Assembly (NCBI RefSeq): GCF_014161445.1
Contig: NZ_JABBXA010000021.1
Span: 1-64,000 of the forward strand
DNA length: 64,000 nt
Reading direction: 5' to 3'
DNA from: Microbispora sp. H13382
Lineage (GTDB): Bacteria; Actinomycetota; Actinomycetes; Streptosporangiales; Streptosporangiaceae
Shown: positions 50,373-58,682 of the stretch, piece after piece
Numbering within the stretch: the stretch's first letter is position 1
Layout of the letters: every line of letters starts with the position of its first letter
Translations under genes and position numbers: made by a program
The notes under the pieces: model-generated
What the model saw: the letters and a program-made list of their open reading frames with translations, nothing else
Databases searched by the model: none
What the model was told of the DNA's origin: nothing

Positions 50373-50396
50373 ATACCCAATTTGCGCACAGTAATC
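50373..50396 (-). promoter_or_regulatory. sigma-B-like promoter of the Asp23 operon
   Basis: On the minus strand, GATT (50396-50393), 14 bases and GGGTAT (50378-50373), a full match to the actinomycete stress-sigma pattern GNNT-N14-16-GGGTA(T/C). Confidence 0.65.
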
Positions 50397-50533
50397 AGAC
50401 CAGGCAGGGCGAGGTTGGGTCAGCGGAAACTCTCGAACCCCCCAAGGGGGACGAGCCCTCGGCGGAGGCAGAGTCAACGGCCTTAACGCGGAGATCAAGT
50501 CGGACCAAAACTGACCGGTATGTCCGAGATCGA

Positions 50534-50558
50534 GTTTTTCTGTGCCCGTCTAGGGCAT
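50534..50558 (+). promoter_or_regulatory. sigma-B-like promoter of the gas-vesicle operon
   Basis: GTTT (50534-50537), 15 bases and GGGCAT (50553-50558), one base from the GGGTAT form of the stress-sigma -10. It reads toward the gas-vesicle genes, 95 bases before the first start. The rest of 50315-50652 shows no gene. Confidence 0.5.
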
Positions 50559-50652
50559 TCATACCGTTCAGTCGGGTCGCAGCGCCGCGTGGCGAGCCGG
50601 GCGGTCGTCCGGGGGCCGGCGCTACGGGGGCGGGCCAGTAGGAGGCGCGATC

Positions 50653-51207
50653 ATGAAGGACGGACTGAAGGTGGCTCTGGCGGTCATCGCGGGCTACTAC
50701 CTCGGCCGGCACCAGAAGCTCCGTTTCGCGCTGATGCTGGCGCTGGCCATCCTCGCCGCCCGCCTCAAGGGAGAGGGAGCGGCGGGCGCCCTGCTGGAAC
50801 AGGTCCCCAAGATCCTGGGTGGAGCCGCCCCCGACGTCGGCAAGATCACCGAACGCGTGCGCGGCGACCTGCTGGACATCGGCAAGGCGGCGGCCATGCG
50901 CGCCACCAGCAAGCAGATCGACAACCTGAGCGACAAGCTGCACGAACGCGCCGAGGCGCTGCGGCACCCCAAGGGCAAGGGCCGGGCCGCGGAGGAGGAA
51001 GAGGAAGAAGAGGAGCGGCCGGAGGAGAGCCGCCGCCGCGCGCCCCGCCGCCGCCCGCCGCGGCGCGAACCCGAGCGCGAAGAGGCCTACGACGAGGAAG
51101 AGGAGTACGAGGAGGAGCCCCACGAGGAGGAGGCCGAGGAGCCCGAACCCGAGGAGCGGCGCCGGCCCCGGATCCGTCCCACCCGTCCCGTGCTGCGGAG
51201 GCGGTGA
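50653..51207 (+). CDS. gvpY: gas-vesicle-locus protein, GvpY-like
   Basis: A 184-residue protein. An N-terminal hydrophobic segment (LKVALAVIAGYYLGRHQKLRFALMLALAIL, about residues 4-33) is followed by a helical middle and a long acidic, then Arg/Pro-rich tail. It matches in place and architecture the Streptomyces gas-vesicle-cluster protein called GvpY, often misnamed DNA primase. Its function in vesicle assembly is unknown. ATG 50653 follows GTAGGAGGCG. First gene of the operon; the SRPBCC gene begins six bases after its stop. Confidence 0.72.
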   Translation: MKDGLKVALAVIAGYYLGRHQKLRFALMLALAILAARLKGEGAAGALLEQVPKILGGAAPDVGKITERVRGDLLDIGKAAAMRATSKQIDNLSDKLHERAEALRHPKGKGRAAEEEEEEEERPEESRRRAPRRRPPRREPEREEAYDEEEEYEEEPHEEEAEEPEPEERRRPRIRPTRPVLRRR

Positions 51208-51212
51208 GACCG

Positions 51213-52613
51213 ATGACCGAACAGACACGGGAACGCGACCAGGACACGCGGGCGCCGGACGAGGGGACGCTGCCCACCCAGCGGCTCGGGGAGGAGTTCC
51301 AGAACCTCGCCACCGCCGTCGCGGAACGCGCCCTGTCCCGGGTCGCCGAGAAGATCGACGGCCTGGCCGGCCGTCTCACCGACTACGTGGAACACGGCGG
51401 CTCCGGGCTGTTCAGCGCGCTCACCGGAAAGGAGGGCGGCGGACGGGAGGCGCTCGGCGGGGTGCTCGGCGCCCTCACCGGCGGCCGGGACGCCCGGGCA
51501 CTGCTCAAGACGGTGGCCGACCGGCTCGGTGCGACGGGCGGAGGCGGACTGCTCAGTGCTCTCACCGAGGACGGCGGGGGCAGTCACCCCGTACGCGCGG
51601 CCCTCATGGCGTACGGCAAGGAGAAGATCAAGGGCCTGTTCGGCGGCGGGGGCGGGGGCAAGGGCCGCAAGGGCAAGAAGCTCAAGGTCACCAACATCGT
51701 CGAGTCACTCGACGTCGGCGCGCCCATCCGCCTGGTCTACAACCAGTGGACGCAGTTCGAGGACTGGCCGAGCTTCATGAAGAAGGTCGAGACCGTCGAG
51801 CAGAAGTCCGACGAGAAGCTCGGCTGGAAGGCCCAGATCTTCTGGTCCCACCGCACGTGGGAGTCGACCATCATCGAGCAGGTCCCCGACAGCAGGATCA
51901 TATGGCGCTCGCAGGGGCCGAAGGGCTTCCCTGACGGCAGCGTGACCTTCCACGAGGTAACTCCCGAACTGACCCGGGTGCTCCTCGTCGTCGAGTATCA
52001 CCCGCAGGGTCTCTTCGAGCGCATCGGGAACCTGTGGCGTGCCCAGGGCCGCCGGGTCCGGCTCGAGTTCAAGCACTTCAGACGGCACGTCATGACCAAC
52101 GCCCTGCTTAATCCCGACGACGTCGAGGGCTGGCGGGGCGAGATCCGCGACAGCCAGGTCGTCAAGGACCACGAGACGGCGCTGCGCGAGGAGCGCGAGC
52201 GCGAGGAGGGCCCCGAGGAGGAGTTCGAGGAGCCCGAGGAGGAGCCCGAGGAGCAGGCCGAAGAGGAGGAGCCGTACGAGGAGCCGTACGAGGAAGAGGA
52301 AGAGGAGCCCGGGCGGGCACGCAGGCCCGCCTACGCGGGCGCCGCGGCCGGCGGTCAGGGCGGGTCGACGGCCACCCGCAGGCGCGGGGCCGAACCCGCG
52401 GAGCGCGGCACGCGGGCACCGGACCGGCGGCGCGAAGCGGAGGCCGAGCAGGACCGCGGCGGCGAGCCCCGCAGGGGCGAGCAGACGCGCAGGAACGAGG
52501 AAGCCGAGGAGCCGGGCGAGCGGACGCGCAGGAGCGAGGAGACCGAGAAGACGGGCGACCAGCGGAAGCCGGCGCGCCGTCCGCTGATCCGGCGCCGCCG
52601 GTCCTCGCAGTAG
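51213..52613 (+). CDS. gvpZ: gas-vesicle-locus SRPBCC protein, GvpZ-like
   Basis: A 466-residue protein. Residues about 20-150 are helical with Gly-rich stretches; about 155-310 form an SRPBCC/START-like ligand-binding domain (VTNIVESLDVGAPIRLVYNQWTQFEDWPSFM); the remainder is acidic then Arg/Glu-rich, low complexity and probably disordered. In position and domain it equals Streptomyces GvpZ (SCO6504-type). SRPBCC domains bind hydrophobic ligands, which may help handle the sticky shell protein. GGAGGCGG precedes ATG 51213. Confidence 0.78.
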   Translation: MTEQTRERDQDTRAPDEGTLPTQRLGEEFQNLATAVAERALSRVAEKIDGLAGRLTDYVEHGGSGLFSALTGKEGGGREALGGVLGALTGGRDARALLKTVADRLGATGGGGLLSALTEDGGGSHPVRAALMAYGKEKIKGLFGGGGGGKGRKGKKLKVTNIVESLDVGAPIRLVYNQWTQFEDWPSFMKKVETVEQKSDEKLGWKAQIFWSHRTWESTIIEQVPDSRIIWRSQGPKGFPDGSVTFHEVTPELTRVLLVVEYHPQGLFERIGNLWRAQGRRVRLEFKHFRRHVMTNALLNPDDVEGWRGEIRDSQVVKDHETALREEREREEGPEEEFEEPEEEPEEQAEEEEPYEEPYEEEEEEPGRARRPAYAGAAAGGQGGSTATRRRGAEPAERGTRAPDRRREAEAEQDRGGEPRRGEQTRRNEEAEEPGERTRRSEETEKTGDQRKPARRPLIRRRRSSQ

Positions 52614-52679
52614 CGGACACGAGCGGCGGCGGGGGCGGCCAATGATCGCAGACATCACACACTCGAGGAGGGGAAACGC

Positions 52680-53096
52680 ATGACGGTAGCCGTTCCACCA
52701 GCGGGTGGCGGCGGACTGCCGGGCCGGTCATCGGGATCGGGCCTGGCCGACGTCATTGACACGATCCTGGACAAGGGCCTCGTGATCGACGCCTACGTAC
52801 GGGTTTCACTGGTCGGCATCGAGATTCTCACCATCGACGTACGCGTCGTCGTCGCGAGCGTCGACACCTACCTCCGTTTCGCCGAGGCGGTGAACCGGCT
52901 GGACCTGGCATCGCAGCAGCAGGGGCTGCCCGACCTCCTGTCGAGCGCGCCCCAGAGCATCGCTCGCGGCAAGTCCAAGGGCGTGGCCCAGGGCGTGCTG
53001 GAGGCGGCCGGGGAGAAGCTGCAGGACATGTTGGCGAGCTACGCGGAGGAAGAACCCGCCCCGCGTGCCCGCCGTCGTCGACGGGAGGATGACTGA
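52680..53096 (+). CDS. gvpA: gas-vesicle shell protein GvpA
   Basis: A 138-residue protein with the GvpA shell fold: LADVIDTILDKGLVIDAYVRVSLVGIEIL (about residues 20-48) then the VVVASVDTYLRFAEAVNRL strand-helix. GvpA polymerises into ribs forming the gas-filled vesicle. It is longer than the 70-residue cyanobacterial form by a C-terminal tail rich in Lys and Arg. Ribosome site GAGGAGGGG. The gene order places it as the third gene, followed directly by gvpF. Confidence 0.94.
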   Translation: MTVAVPPAGGGGLPGRSSGSGLADVIDTILDKGLVIDAYVRVSLVGIEILTIDVRVVVASVDTYLRFAEAVNRLDLASQQQGLPDLLSSAPQSIARGKSKGVAQGVLEAAGEKLQDMLASYAEEEPAPRARRRRREDD

Positions 53097-53097
53097 G

Positions 53098-53889
53098 ATG
53101 TCGGGCTCCATCAAGCAGTCCGGGGCGGGCGACCGGGCCGAGGCCGCCCGGCGCGACACCGCGTGCTACGTCTACGGCATCCTCCCCGAGGACGTGGAGA
53201 TCAGCGAGGACGCCGTCGGCGTGGGTGAGCCCCCCGGCCAGGTCAAGATCATCCGCCATGGTGAAATCGCGGCTCTGGTGAGCGACGTGGATGTGGACCG
53301 CCCCCTCGGCCGCGCACAGGACCTGGTGGCCCACGAGCAGCTGCTCGACGAGGCCGCGGCCGAGGTCCCCGTGCTCCCCCTGCGGTTCGGCGCGGTGATG
53401 ACCACGCCCGAGGCGGTCGTGGAGGAACTGCTGGCCCCGCACCACGACTCGTTCGCGGCCGCCCTCAAGCAGATCGAGGGGCGCGCCCAGTTCGTCCTCA
53501 AGGCGCGGTACGCCGAGCAGCCGGTGCTGGTCGAGGTGCTGACGGAGAACGCCGAGGCCAGACAGTTGCGCGACCGGATCAGGCAGTTGCCGGAAGAGGT
53601 GACGCGCAACGAACGGATCCGGCTCGGCGAGCTGATCACGCAGATCATCGCGGCGAAGCGCGAGGCCGACACGCAGGCCGTCGTCGAACGCTTCGAGCCC
53701 TTCACCGCCGGCGTGGTCGTCCGGGATCCCAGTCACGAGCGGGACGCCGCGCACGTCGCGTTCCTCGTCGAGAACGACCGCCAGACCGACTTCGAACGCG
53801 CCGTCGGGGAGTTGCGCTCCGAGTGGGGCGACCGGGTCGAGGTCCGCCTGCTCGGGCCGATGGCGCCGTACGACTTCGTCACCACGTGA
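53098..53889 (+). CDS. gvpF: gas-vesicle protein GvpF/L family (first)
   Basis: A 263-residue GvpL/GvpF protein with the N-terminal YVYGILPEDVEISEDAVG block, the conserved VPVLPLRFGAVMTTPEAV (about residues 95-112) and the end VRLLGPMAPYDFV. It is an accessory protein that interacts with GvpA during nucleation and is essential in other hosts. ATG 53098 lies nine bases after GGGAGG and directly after the gvpA stop; ATG 53089 is too close to the ribosome site. Confidence 0.93.
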   Translation: MSGSIKQSGAGDRAEAARRDTACYVYGILPEDVEISEDAVGVGEPPGQVKIIRHGEIAALVSDVDVDRPLGRAQDLVAHEQLLDEAAAEVPVLPLRFGAVMTTPEAVVEELLAPHHDSFAAALKQIEGRAQFVLKARYAEQPVLVEVLTENAEARQLRDRIRQLPEEVTRNERIRLGELITQIIAAKREADTQAVVERFEPFTAGVVVRDPSHERDAAHVAFLVENDRQTDFERAVGELRSEWGDRVEVRLLGPMAPYDFVTT

Positions 53890-53908
53890 CCCAAGAGGGG
53901 AGGCCGCC

Positions 53909-54142
53909 GTGGGACTGATCAGTGCGCTGTTCACCTGGCCGCTCGCCCCGGTCCACGGAGTGATCCGGCTGGGCGAGCTGATCCAGAAGCAGGTCGAGCA
54001 TGAGCTGAGGGACCCGGCGGCGGTCCGGCGGCGGCTGGAGGCCATCGAGGAGGCCAGGCGCTCGGGCCAGATCTCCGAAGAGGAGGAGGCCCAGGCCGTG
54101 GAGGAGATCCTCAGGCTCATGAGCGGCCCGCGGAGGGGGTGA
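53909..54142 (+). CDS. gvpG: gas-vesicle protein GvpG
   Basis: A 77-residue helical protein starting MGLISALFTWPLAPVHGVIRLGELIQKQVE, then DPAAVRRRLEAIEEARRSGQISEEEE, typical of GvpG. It acts with GvpF/L in assembly. GTG 53909 follows GAGGGGAGGCC. Compact operon position: 19 bases after gvpF and seven before gvpO. Confidence 0.92.
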   Translation: MGLISALFTWPLAPVHGVIRLGELIQKQVEHELRDPAAVRRRLEAIEEARRSGQISEEEEAQAVEEILRLMSGPRRG

Positions 54143-54149
54143 TCGTCCC

Positions 54150-54584
54150 ATGCCTCCCCGGCGGAGAGCCCGGTACGACGAGGACGCCGCGCCATACCGG
54201 CGGCGGGCCTCCTCCGGCGTGCCCGCCGGGGAGGACGGGCCGTACGGCGAGTCCGAGGGCGACGAGGAGGACGAGCGCGGAGGTGAGCGCGGGGCGGAGC
54301 CGCGCCGGCGCAGGGCCGCGCTGAACGCGGTGTCCGCCGGCCGGCTCGGCCTGCGGTACATCGCGGACCTGACTTCCAAGGACACCGAGGGGGTCACGTC
54401 GGTGGAACCCGTGGAGGACGGCTGGCTGGTGGACGTCGAGGTCGTCGAGGACCGCAGGATCCCGTCCACCAGCGACATGCTGTCGATCTACGAGTGCCAG
54501 GTGGACGACGAGGGCAACCTCATGTCCTACCGGCGCACCCGGACCTACCGGCGCGGCACGGGCGCCTACGGCGGTGGGCTATGA
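54150..54584 (+). CDS. gvpO: gas-vesicle protein GvpO
   Basis: A 144-residue protein: a charged, disordered N-terminal half (RRR and EDGE-rich) followed by the GvpO domain (LGLRYIADLTSKDTEGVTSVE, about 70-90, and DMLSIYECQVDDEGNLMSYRR, about 110-130). GvpO is required for vesicle formation in haloarchaea and actinomycetes, possibly for expression or assembly. The stop overlaps the next start as ATGA. Confidence 0.9.
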   Translation: MPPRRRARYDEDAAPYRRRASSGVPAGEDGPYGESEGDEEDERGGERGAEPRRRRAALNAVSAGRLGLRYIADLTSKDTEGVTSVEPVEDGWLVDVEVVEDRRIPSTSDMLSIYECQVDDEGNLMSYRRTRTYRRGTGAYGGGL

Positions 54585-55033
54585 CCGATCCCCGCTCGCG
54601 TCCCGTCCTGCGCGAGTCGTACGCGCCGCCGCCCGTGATGGGCCGGGAGTCGACCAACCTGGGCGACATCCTGGAGCGCGTGCTCGACCGGGGCATCGTG
54701 ATCGCCGGCGACATCCGGGTGAACCTGCTGGAGATCGAGCTGCTGACCATCAAGCTGCGGCTGGTCATCGCCTCGGTGGACACCGCGCGGGAGATCGGTA
54801 TCGACTGGTGGGAGCGCGACCCGTGGCTCAGCGGCAAGGACCGCGAACTGGTCGAGGAGAACCGGCGGCTCCGCGAGCGCCTGAACGCGGTCGAGGAGCG
54901 CCTGCTCGCCTGGGAGGAGCGGACGGAACTCGAAGCGGGCGAACGTGCGGGTGAGCGGCGGGGCGACCGCCAGGCCGAGGCCCGCGACCGGCGGCTCGGC
55001 CGTTCCCCCGGAACGGAGCCCGGTCATGAGTGA
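54581..55033 (+). CDS. gvpJ: minor gas-vesicle shell-like protein GvpJ
   Basis: A 150-residue GvpA-related protein: NLGDILERVLDRGIVIAGDIRVNLLEIELLTIKLRLVIASVDTARE (about residues 24-70), then a coiled-coil tail rich in Glu and Arg. GvpJ proteins are minor shell components that set shape or nucleate vesicles. It overlaps the gvpO stop and its own stop lies inside the next gene's start region, so it is coupled on both sides. Confidence 0.88.
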   Translation: MTDPRSRPVLRESYAPPPVMGRESTNLGDILERVLDRGIVIAGDIRVNLLEIELLTIKLRLVIASVDTAREIGIDWWERDPWLSGKDRELVEENRRLRERLNAVEERLLAWEERTELEAGERAGERRGDRQAEARDRRLGRSPGTEPGHE

Positions 55034-55838
55034 GAACCACACGGACGCCCCCGGACAGGGGGTCTACCTGTACGCGGTGACGCCGGGTGGGGAGCCTCCT
55101 CGTGACCTGCGTGGCGTGCTGGACGGGCCGGTCCGGCCCCTTTCCCACGGCGGGCTCGTGGCCCATGTCAGCGACGTGCCCCTCGACCGGTTCGGAGAGG
55201 AACCGCTGCGCCGGTCGCTGGAGGACCTCGACTGGGTGGAGGGAGTCGCCCGCGCCCACCACCGGGTCGTCGAGGCACTGGCGGCGGCCGGGCCGACGGC
55301 CCCCGTGCGCCTCGTGACCGTCTACACCGGCGAGGAGCAGGTCCGTGACCTGCTCGACCGGCGGCACGACGACTTCGCCGAGATCCTGTCGCGGGTCGCG
55401 GGGCGGCGGGAGTGGGGCGTCAAGGCGTACCTGCGCAGGCAGACGCCGCAGCCCGCGCCGGTGCCTCCGGCCACGACCACGGCCGGCGGCGACAGCCCCG
55501 GCATGGCGTACCTGCGTCGGAAGAAGGAGAACCTGCGCGGCAGAGAGGACCTGTGGCGCGCGGCGGCCGAGCGGGCCGAGGACCTGCACGCCGAACTGGG
55601 ACGGTTCGCGGTGGCGAGCCTTCGCCACCGCCCGCAGGACCCCCAGTTGTCCGGGCGGAGCGAGGCGATGGTGCTCAACGGCGCCTATCTGGTGGATCCG
55701 GCCCGCGAGGAGGAGTTCGCCGCCGTGCTCGGCGGTTTCCGCGACCGGTTCCTGGACGTCGAGCTCACCGGCCCGTGGGCGCCCTACTCCTTCACCTCGG
55801 TCGACCTCGGGGCCGGCCGGGCCGGAGGTGTGCGATGA
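55026..55838 (+). CDS. gvpL: gas-vesicle protein GvpF/L family (second)
   Basis: A 270-residue GvpL/F protein: VYLYAVTPGGEPPRD at the start, APVRLVTVYTGEEQVRDLL (about residues 95-113) in place of the GvpF LPLRFG block, a Pro-rich insert (about 140-160) and the closing VELTGPWAPYSFT. It is paralogous to the first GvpF and works with it in nucleation. Overlaps gvpJ by eight bases and is followed by gvpS as ATGA. Confidence 0.9.
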   Translation: MSENHTDAPGQGVYLYAVTPGGEPPRDLRGVLDGPVRPLSHGGLVAHVSDVPLDRFGEEPLRRSLEDLDWVEGVARAHHRVVEALAAAGPTAPVRLVTVYTGEEQVRDLLDRRHDDFAEILSRVAGRREWGVKAYLRRQTPQPAPVPPATTTAGGDSPGMAYLRRKKENLRGREDLWRAAAERAEDLHAELGRFAVASLRHRPQDPQLSGRSEAMVLNGAYLVDPAREEEFAAVLGGFRDRFLDVELTGPWAPYSFTSVDLGAGRAGGVR

Positions 55839-56134
55839 CGCCCGGCGGCATCCCGGCGTACCTGCCGGAGCGGCAGAGGGACACCTCTCTCGCCGCCGGG
55901 GGCCGCCTGCCGCCCGAGCGCGTGGCGCTCGTCGACCTGCTCGACCGGCTGCTCGCGGGCGGCGTGGTGATCACCGGCGACATCGTGCTGTCGATCGCCG
56001 ACATCGACCTCGTCCGCATCTCCCTGCGGGCGCTGCTCGGCTCCGTACGCGGCACCGAGCCGTTCGACCCGCTCGGCCGGCCGGACGCGGAGAACGGGCG
56101 ATATCGGCCCCGGCAGGAGGGGGAACGAGGATGA
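55835..56134 (+). CDS. gvpS: GvpA-like minor protein GvpS
   Basis: A 99-residue protein with the GvpA core LVDLLDRLLAGGVVITGDIVLSIADIDLVRISLRALLGSV (about residues 31-70). It is the third GvpA homologue of the cluster, at the position of Streptomyces gvpS. Minor shell component by homology. Overlaps the gvpL stop and the gvpK start. Confidence 0.88.
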   Translation: MTPGGIPAYLPERQRDTSLAAGGRLPPERVALVDLLDRLLAGGVVITGDIVLSIADIDLVRISLRALLGSVRGTEPFDPLGRPDAENGRYRPRQEGERG

Positions 56135-56547
56135 CCGGCGCCGGTGGTGAGACCAGGAACGGAGCGTGGGACACCGCGGAGGGACCGTGGCGGATGGGCG
56201 TGCCAACCGGGGCGGACCGCATGGACGGCACGGACGGCACGGCCGGCGCGGAGACCGCGAGGGCGGGCCCCTGGCGGCTGAACACCGACCCGGAGGCGGT
56301 GCGGCGCGACCTGAGCCGCCTGGTGCTGACGCTCGTCGAGCTGGTGCGCCAGCTCGTGGAACGGCAGGCCATCCGGCGGATGGACCAGGGCGACCTGTCG
56401 GACGAGCAGGTCGAGACGCTGGGCCTGACGCTGATGCGCCTGGAGGAGGCCATGACCGAGCTGTGCGAGCGGTTCGACGTCTCGCCGTCCGAGCTCAACC
56501 TCGACCTGGGACCCCTCGGCACGTTGCTGCCCACCGACGCGCCGTGA
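56131..56547 (+). CDS. gvpK: gas-vesicle protein GvpK
   Basis: A 138-residue protein containing the GvpK block: LNTDPEAVRRDLSRLVLTLVELVRQLVERQAIRRMD (about residues 49-84) and LMRLEEAMTELCERF with LNLDLGPLGTLL at the C-terminus. The N-terminal about 45 residues are Gly/Thr-rich and variable. GvpK is an essential minor assembly factor. It closes the canonical set; gvpN and gvpC are not in the window, as usual in Streptomyces-type loci. Confidence 0.92.
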   Translation: MTGAGGETRNGAWDTAEGPWRMGVPTGADRMDGTDGTAGAETARAGPWRLNTDPEAVRRDLSRLVLTLVELVRQLVERQAIRRMDQGDLSDEQVETLGLTLMRLEEAMTELCERFDVSPSELNLDLGPLGTLLPTDAP

Positions 56548-56613
56548 CCGGCGGCGTGTACGACCAGGTCGCAGGGGTAGGCGCAGGGAATCGATCGGGG
56601 CGGAGGAGTCGTC

Positions 56614-56850
56614 ATGAGTGTCGTCGGCCGGGACGAGGTCCGTGCGCTGCTGGAGTCGCCGTCGCCCGACGCGACGCTGGTGCTGGTGGGCGGACGGTGC
56701 GAGGTCGTGCCGGAGGAGCGGGCCGAGGGCCTGGTGATCGCCAGCCGGCGCGACCTGAGGAGCCTGGTGGGGGACGGCCCGGTGGACGACCTGCGGCTCG
56801 GCGAGCTCGCGGACCGGCTCGACACGGTGGCCCGCGAGCTGGGGGCGTGA
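56614..56850 (+). CDS. small hypothetical protein in the gas-vesicle operon
   Basis: A 78-residue soluble protein (DEVRALLESPSPDATLVLVGG, then RRDLRSLVGD, ELADRLDTVARELGA). No family recognised; it looks like a compact alpha-beta domain. GGAGGAG precedes ATG 56614. It lies 66 bases after gvpK and before the methyltransferase gene on the same strand, so it is probably transcribed with both groups. Confidence 0.6.
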   Translation: MSVVGRDEVRALLESPSPDATLVLVGGRCEVVPEERAEGLVIASRRDLRSLVGDGPVDDLRLGELADRLDTVARELGA

Positions 56851-56890
56851 CAGGGCGGCCGGGCGGCCCCTGTGACACCGGGGGGAACGT

Positions 56891-57628
56891 ATGGGGGAGT
56901 TCGATGCGGCCGCGTACGGGCGGACCATCGCGGACATCTACGACGAGATGGTGGAGCACGTGCCCACCGGACCGGCGGTCGAGCAGGTCTTCCGGCTGGC
57001 CCGGGGAGGGCCCGTCCTGGAGTTCGGGATCGGCACCGGCAGGCTGGCGCTCCCCATCGCCGCCCGCGGCCTGACCGTGGCGGGCGTCGACGGGTCTCCC
57101 GACATGGTGGCGGTCCTGCGGGGCAAGCCCGGCGGAGAACGCATCCCGGTGACCGTGGGCGACTTCTCCGAGGTGAGCGTCGAGGGACGGTTCGCGCTCG
57201 TCCTGCTGGCCTTCAACACCGTCTTCGCGCTGCCCTCGCAGGACGCCCAGGTGCGGTGCTTCCGCAACGCGGCGGCCCATCTGCGGCCCGGGGGGCGCTT
57301 CGTGATCGAGACCTGGGTGCCGGACCCGGCGGCCTTCCAGGACAGGACGGCGCTGCGGCTGCTGGCGCTCGGCGAGGACGAGGTCGTCGTCGAGGCCGCC
57401 CGGCTGAGCCCGGCCGAGCAGTTCATGCACACCACGAAACTGCGGATGACCGCGGACGGCCTGCGGCTGTTGCCGGCCGACCACCGCTACGCCTGGCCGT
57501 GCGAGCTGGATCTCATGGCCCGCCTCGCCGGGATGGAGCGGGAGCACCGCTGGGCCGACTGGTCCGGCGCTCCGTTCACCGACGACAGCCGCGCCCACGT
57601 GTCCGTCTACCGCCTGCTGGAGAGCTGA
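56891..57628 (+). CDS. class I SAM-dependent methyltransferase
   Basis: A 245-residue methyltransferase with motif I VLEFGIGTGRLALPIAARG (about residues 43-61), followed by VDGSPDMV (motif II-like) and LVLLAFNTVFAL. The end is WADWSGAPFTDDSRAHVSVYRLL. Small-molecule methyltransferase of unknown substrate. Its stop overlaps the next start (TGATG). With the diiron protein, glycosyltransferase and CDGSH protein it forms a conserved block that follows the gas-vesicle genes without interruption. Confidence 0.88.
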   Translation: MGEFDAAAYGRTIADIYDEMVEHVPTGPAVEQVFRLARGGPVLEFGIGTGRLALPIAARGLTVAGVDGSPDMVAVLRGKPGGERIPVTVGDFSEVSVEGRFALVLLAFNTVFALPSQDAQVRCFRNAAAHLRPGGRFVIETWVPDPAAFQDRTALRLLALGEDEVVVEAARLSPAEQFMHTTKLRMTADGLRLLPADHRYAWPCELDLMARLAGMEREHRWADWSGAPFTDDSRAHVSVYRLLES

Positions 57629-58632
57629 TGCAGTTGCCCGCGCCCCGAGGCCCGCTGACCGAGCGGCTCTTCACGGAGCTGGCCCGGCCGCCGCACGCTT
57701 TCGCCCCGCCGCCCAGCGTCCCGTACGGCGGCCCGTTCGACGACGAGGACGCCCACCTCGCGCTGTTCGTCTGTTACGAGCTGCACTACCAGGCCTTCGA
57801 CGGCGTCGACGACCGCTGGGAGTGGAACCCGTCGGTGCTGGCCCTGCGGGAGCGCCTGGAACGCTGGTTCGAGCGATGGCTGGCCCGGCGCGTGCCCCGC
57901 CCGCCCGCACCGCCGCCGCGGGAGGTGCCCCGCGCCCTGGCGGCGCTGGTGGCGGCCGACGACGGTCCCTCGCTGTCGGCGTTCATGCGGGCCGGAGCCG
58001 ACGCGGAGCAGTTCCGCGAGTTCGTGATCCACCGCTCGATCTACCAGCTCAAGGAGGCCGACCCGCATACCTGGGGCATCCCGCGCCTGCTCGGCCGGCC
58101 GAAGGCGGCGCTCGTGGAGATCCAGTCCGACGAGTACGGCGGGGGCAGGCCGGAACGCATGCACTCCGAACTGTTCCGCGCGACCATGCGGGGACTCGGC
58201 CTCGACGACGCCTACGGCGCCTACCTCGTCGGCGTTCCCGGTGTGACGCTGGCGATCAGCAACGTCATGTCGCTGTTCGGGCTGCACCGCCGCCACCGGG
58301 CCGCCCTCCTCGGGCACCTCGCGGCGTTCGAGATGACCTCGTCGACCCCCAACCGCCGCTACAGCCAGGGCCTGCGGCGGCTGGGCGGGGACGCCGGCGT
58401 ACGCCGCTACTACGACGAGCACGTGCAGGCCGACGCCGTACACGAGCAGATCGCCGTGCACGACTTGTGCGGCGCGTTCGCCGCCGAGCATGCCGGCCTG
58501 GCCGGGGACATCCTGTACGGCGCCGCCTGCGCGCTCACCCTCGACCGGCTCTTCGCGGAGCACCTGCTGGGCCGCTGGCGGGAAGGACGCACCTCCCTGT
58601 GGCGCGCGGACGCCGAGGCGACAACCCGATGA
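57628..58632 (+). CDS. haem-oxygenase-like diiron protein (HDO-type)
   Basis: A 334-residue helical protein of the iron-containing redox enzyme family. Candidate metal ligands are visible in CYELHYQAFDGVDDRW (about residues 47-62), EIQSDEYGGGRPERMHSELF (about 163-182) and EHVQADAVHEQIAVHD (about 264-279). HDO enzymes use a non-haem diiron site to oxidise small molecules. The substrate is unknown; the flanking methyltransferase and glycosyltransferase suggest a joint small-molecule or lipid product. Coupled to both neighbours by overlapping stop-start codons. Confidence 0.85.
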   Translation: MQLPAPRGPLTERLFTELARPPHAFAPPPSVPYGGPFDDEDAHLALFVCYELHYQAFDGVDDRWEWNPSVLALRERLERWFERWLARRVPRPPAPPPREVPRALAALVAADDGPSLSAFMRAGADAEQFREFVIHRSIYQLKEADPHTWGIPRLLGRPKAALVEIQSDEYGGGRPERMHSELFRATMRGLGLDDAYGAYLVGVPGVTLAISNVMSLFGLHRRHRAALLGHLAAFEMTSSTPNRRYSQGLRRLGGDAGVRRYYDEHVQADAVHEQIAVHDLCGAFAAEHAGLAGDILYGAACALTLDRLFAEHLLGRWREGRTSLWRADAEATTR

Positions 58633-58682
58633 CCACGCTCGACCGCCCAGGCGACAACCCGATGACCACGCTCGACCGCCCA
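58617..58682 (+). repeat. 33-bp direct duplication at the glycosyltransferase start
   Basis: The unit beginning GGCGACAACCCGATGACCAC occurs twice, at 58617-58649 and 58650-58682, and a third, partial copy follows. It duplicates the ATG with the preceding codons, so the downstream gene has two equivalent starts, at 58629 and 58662. Confidence 0.88.
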
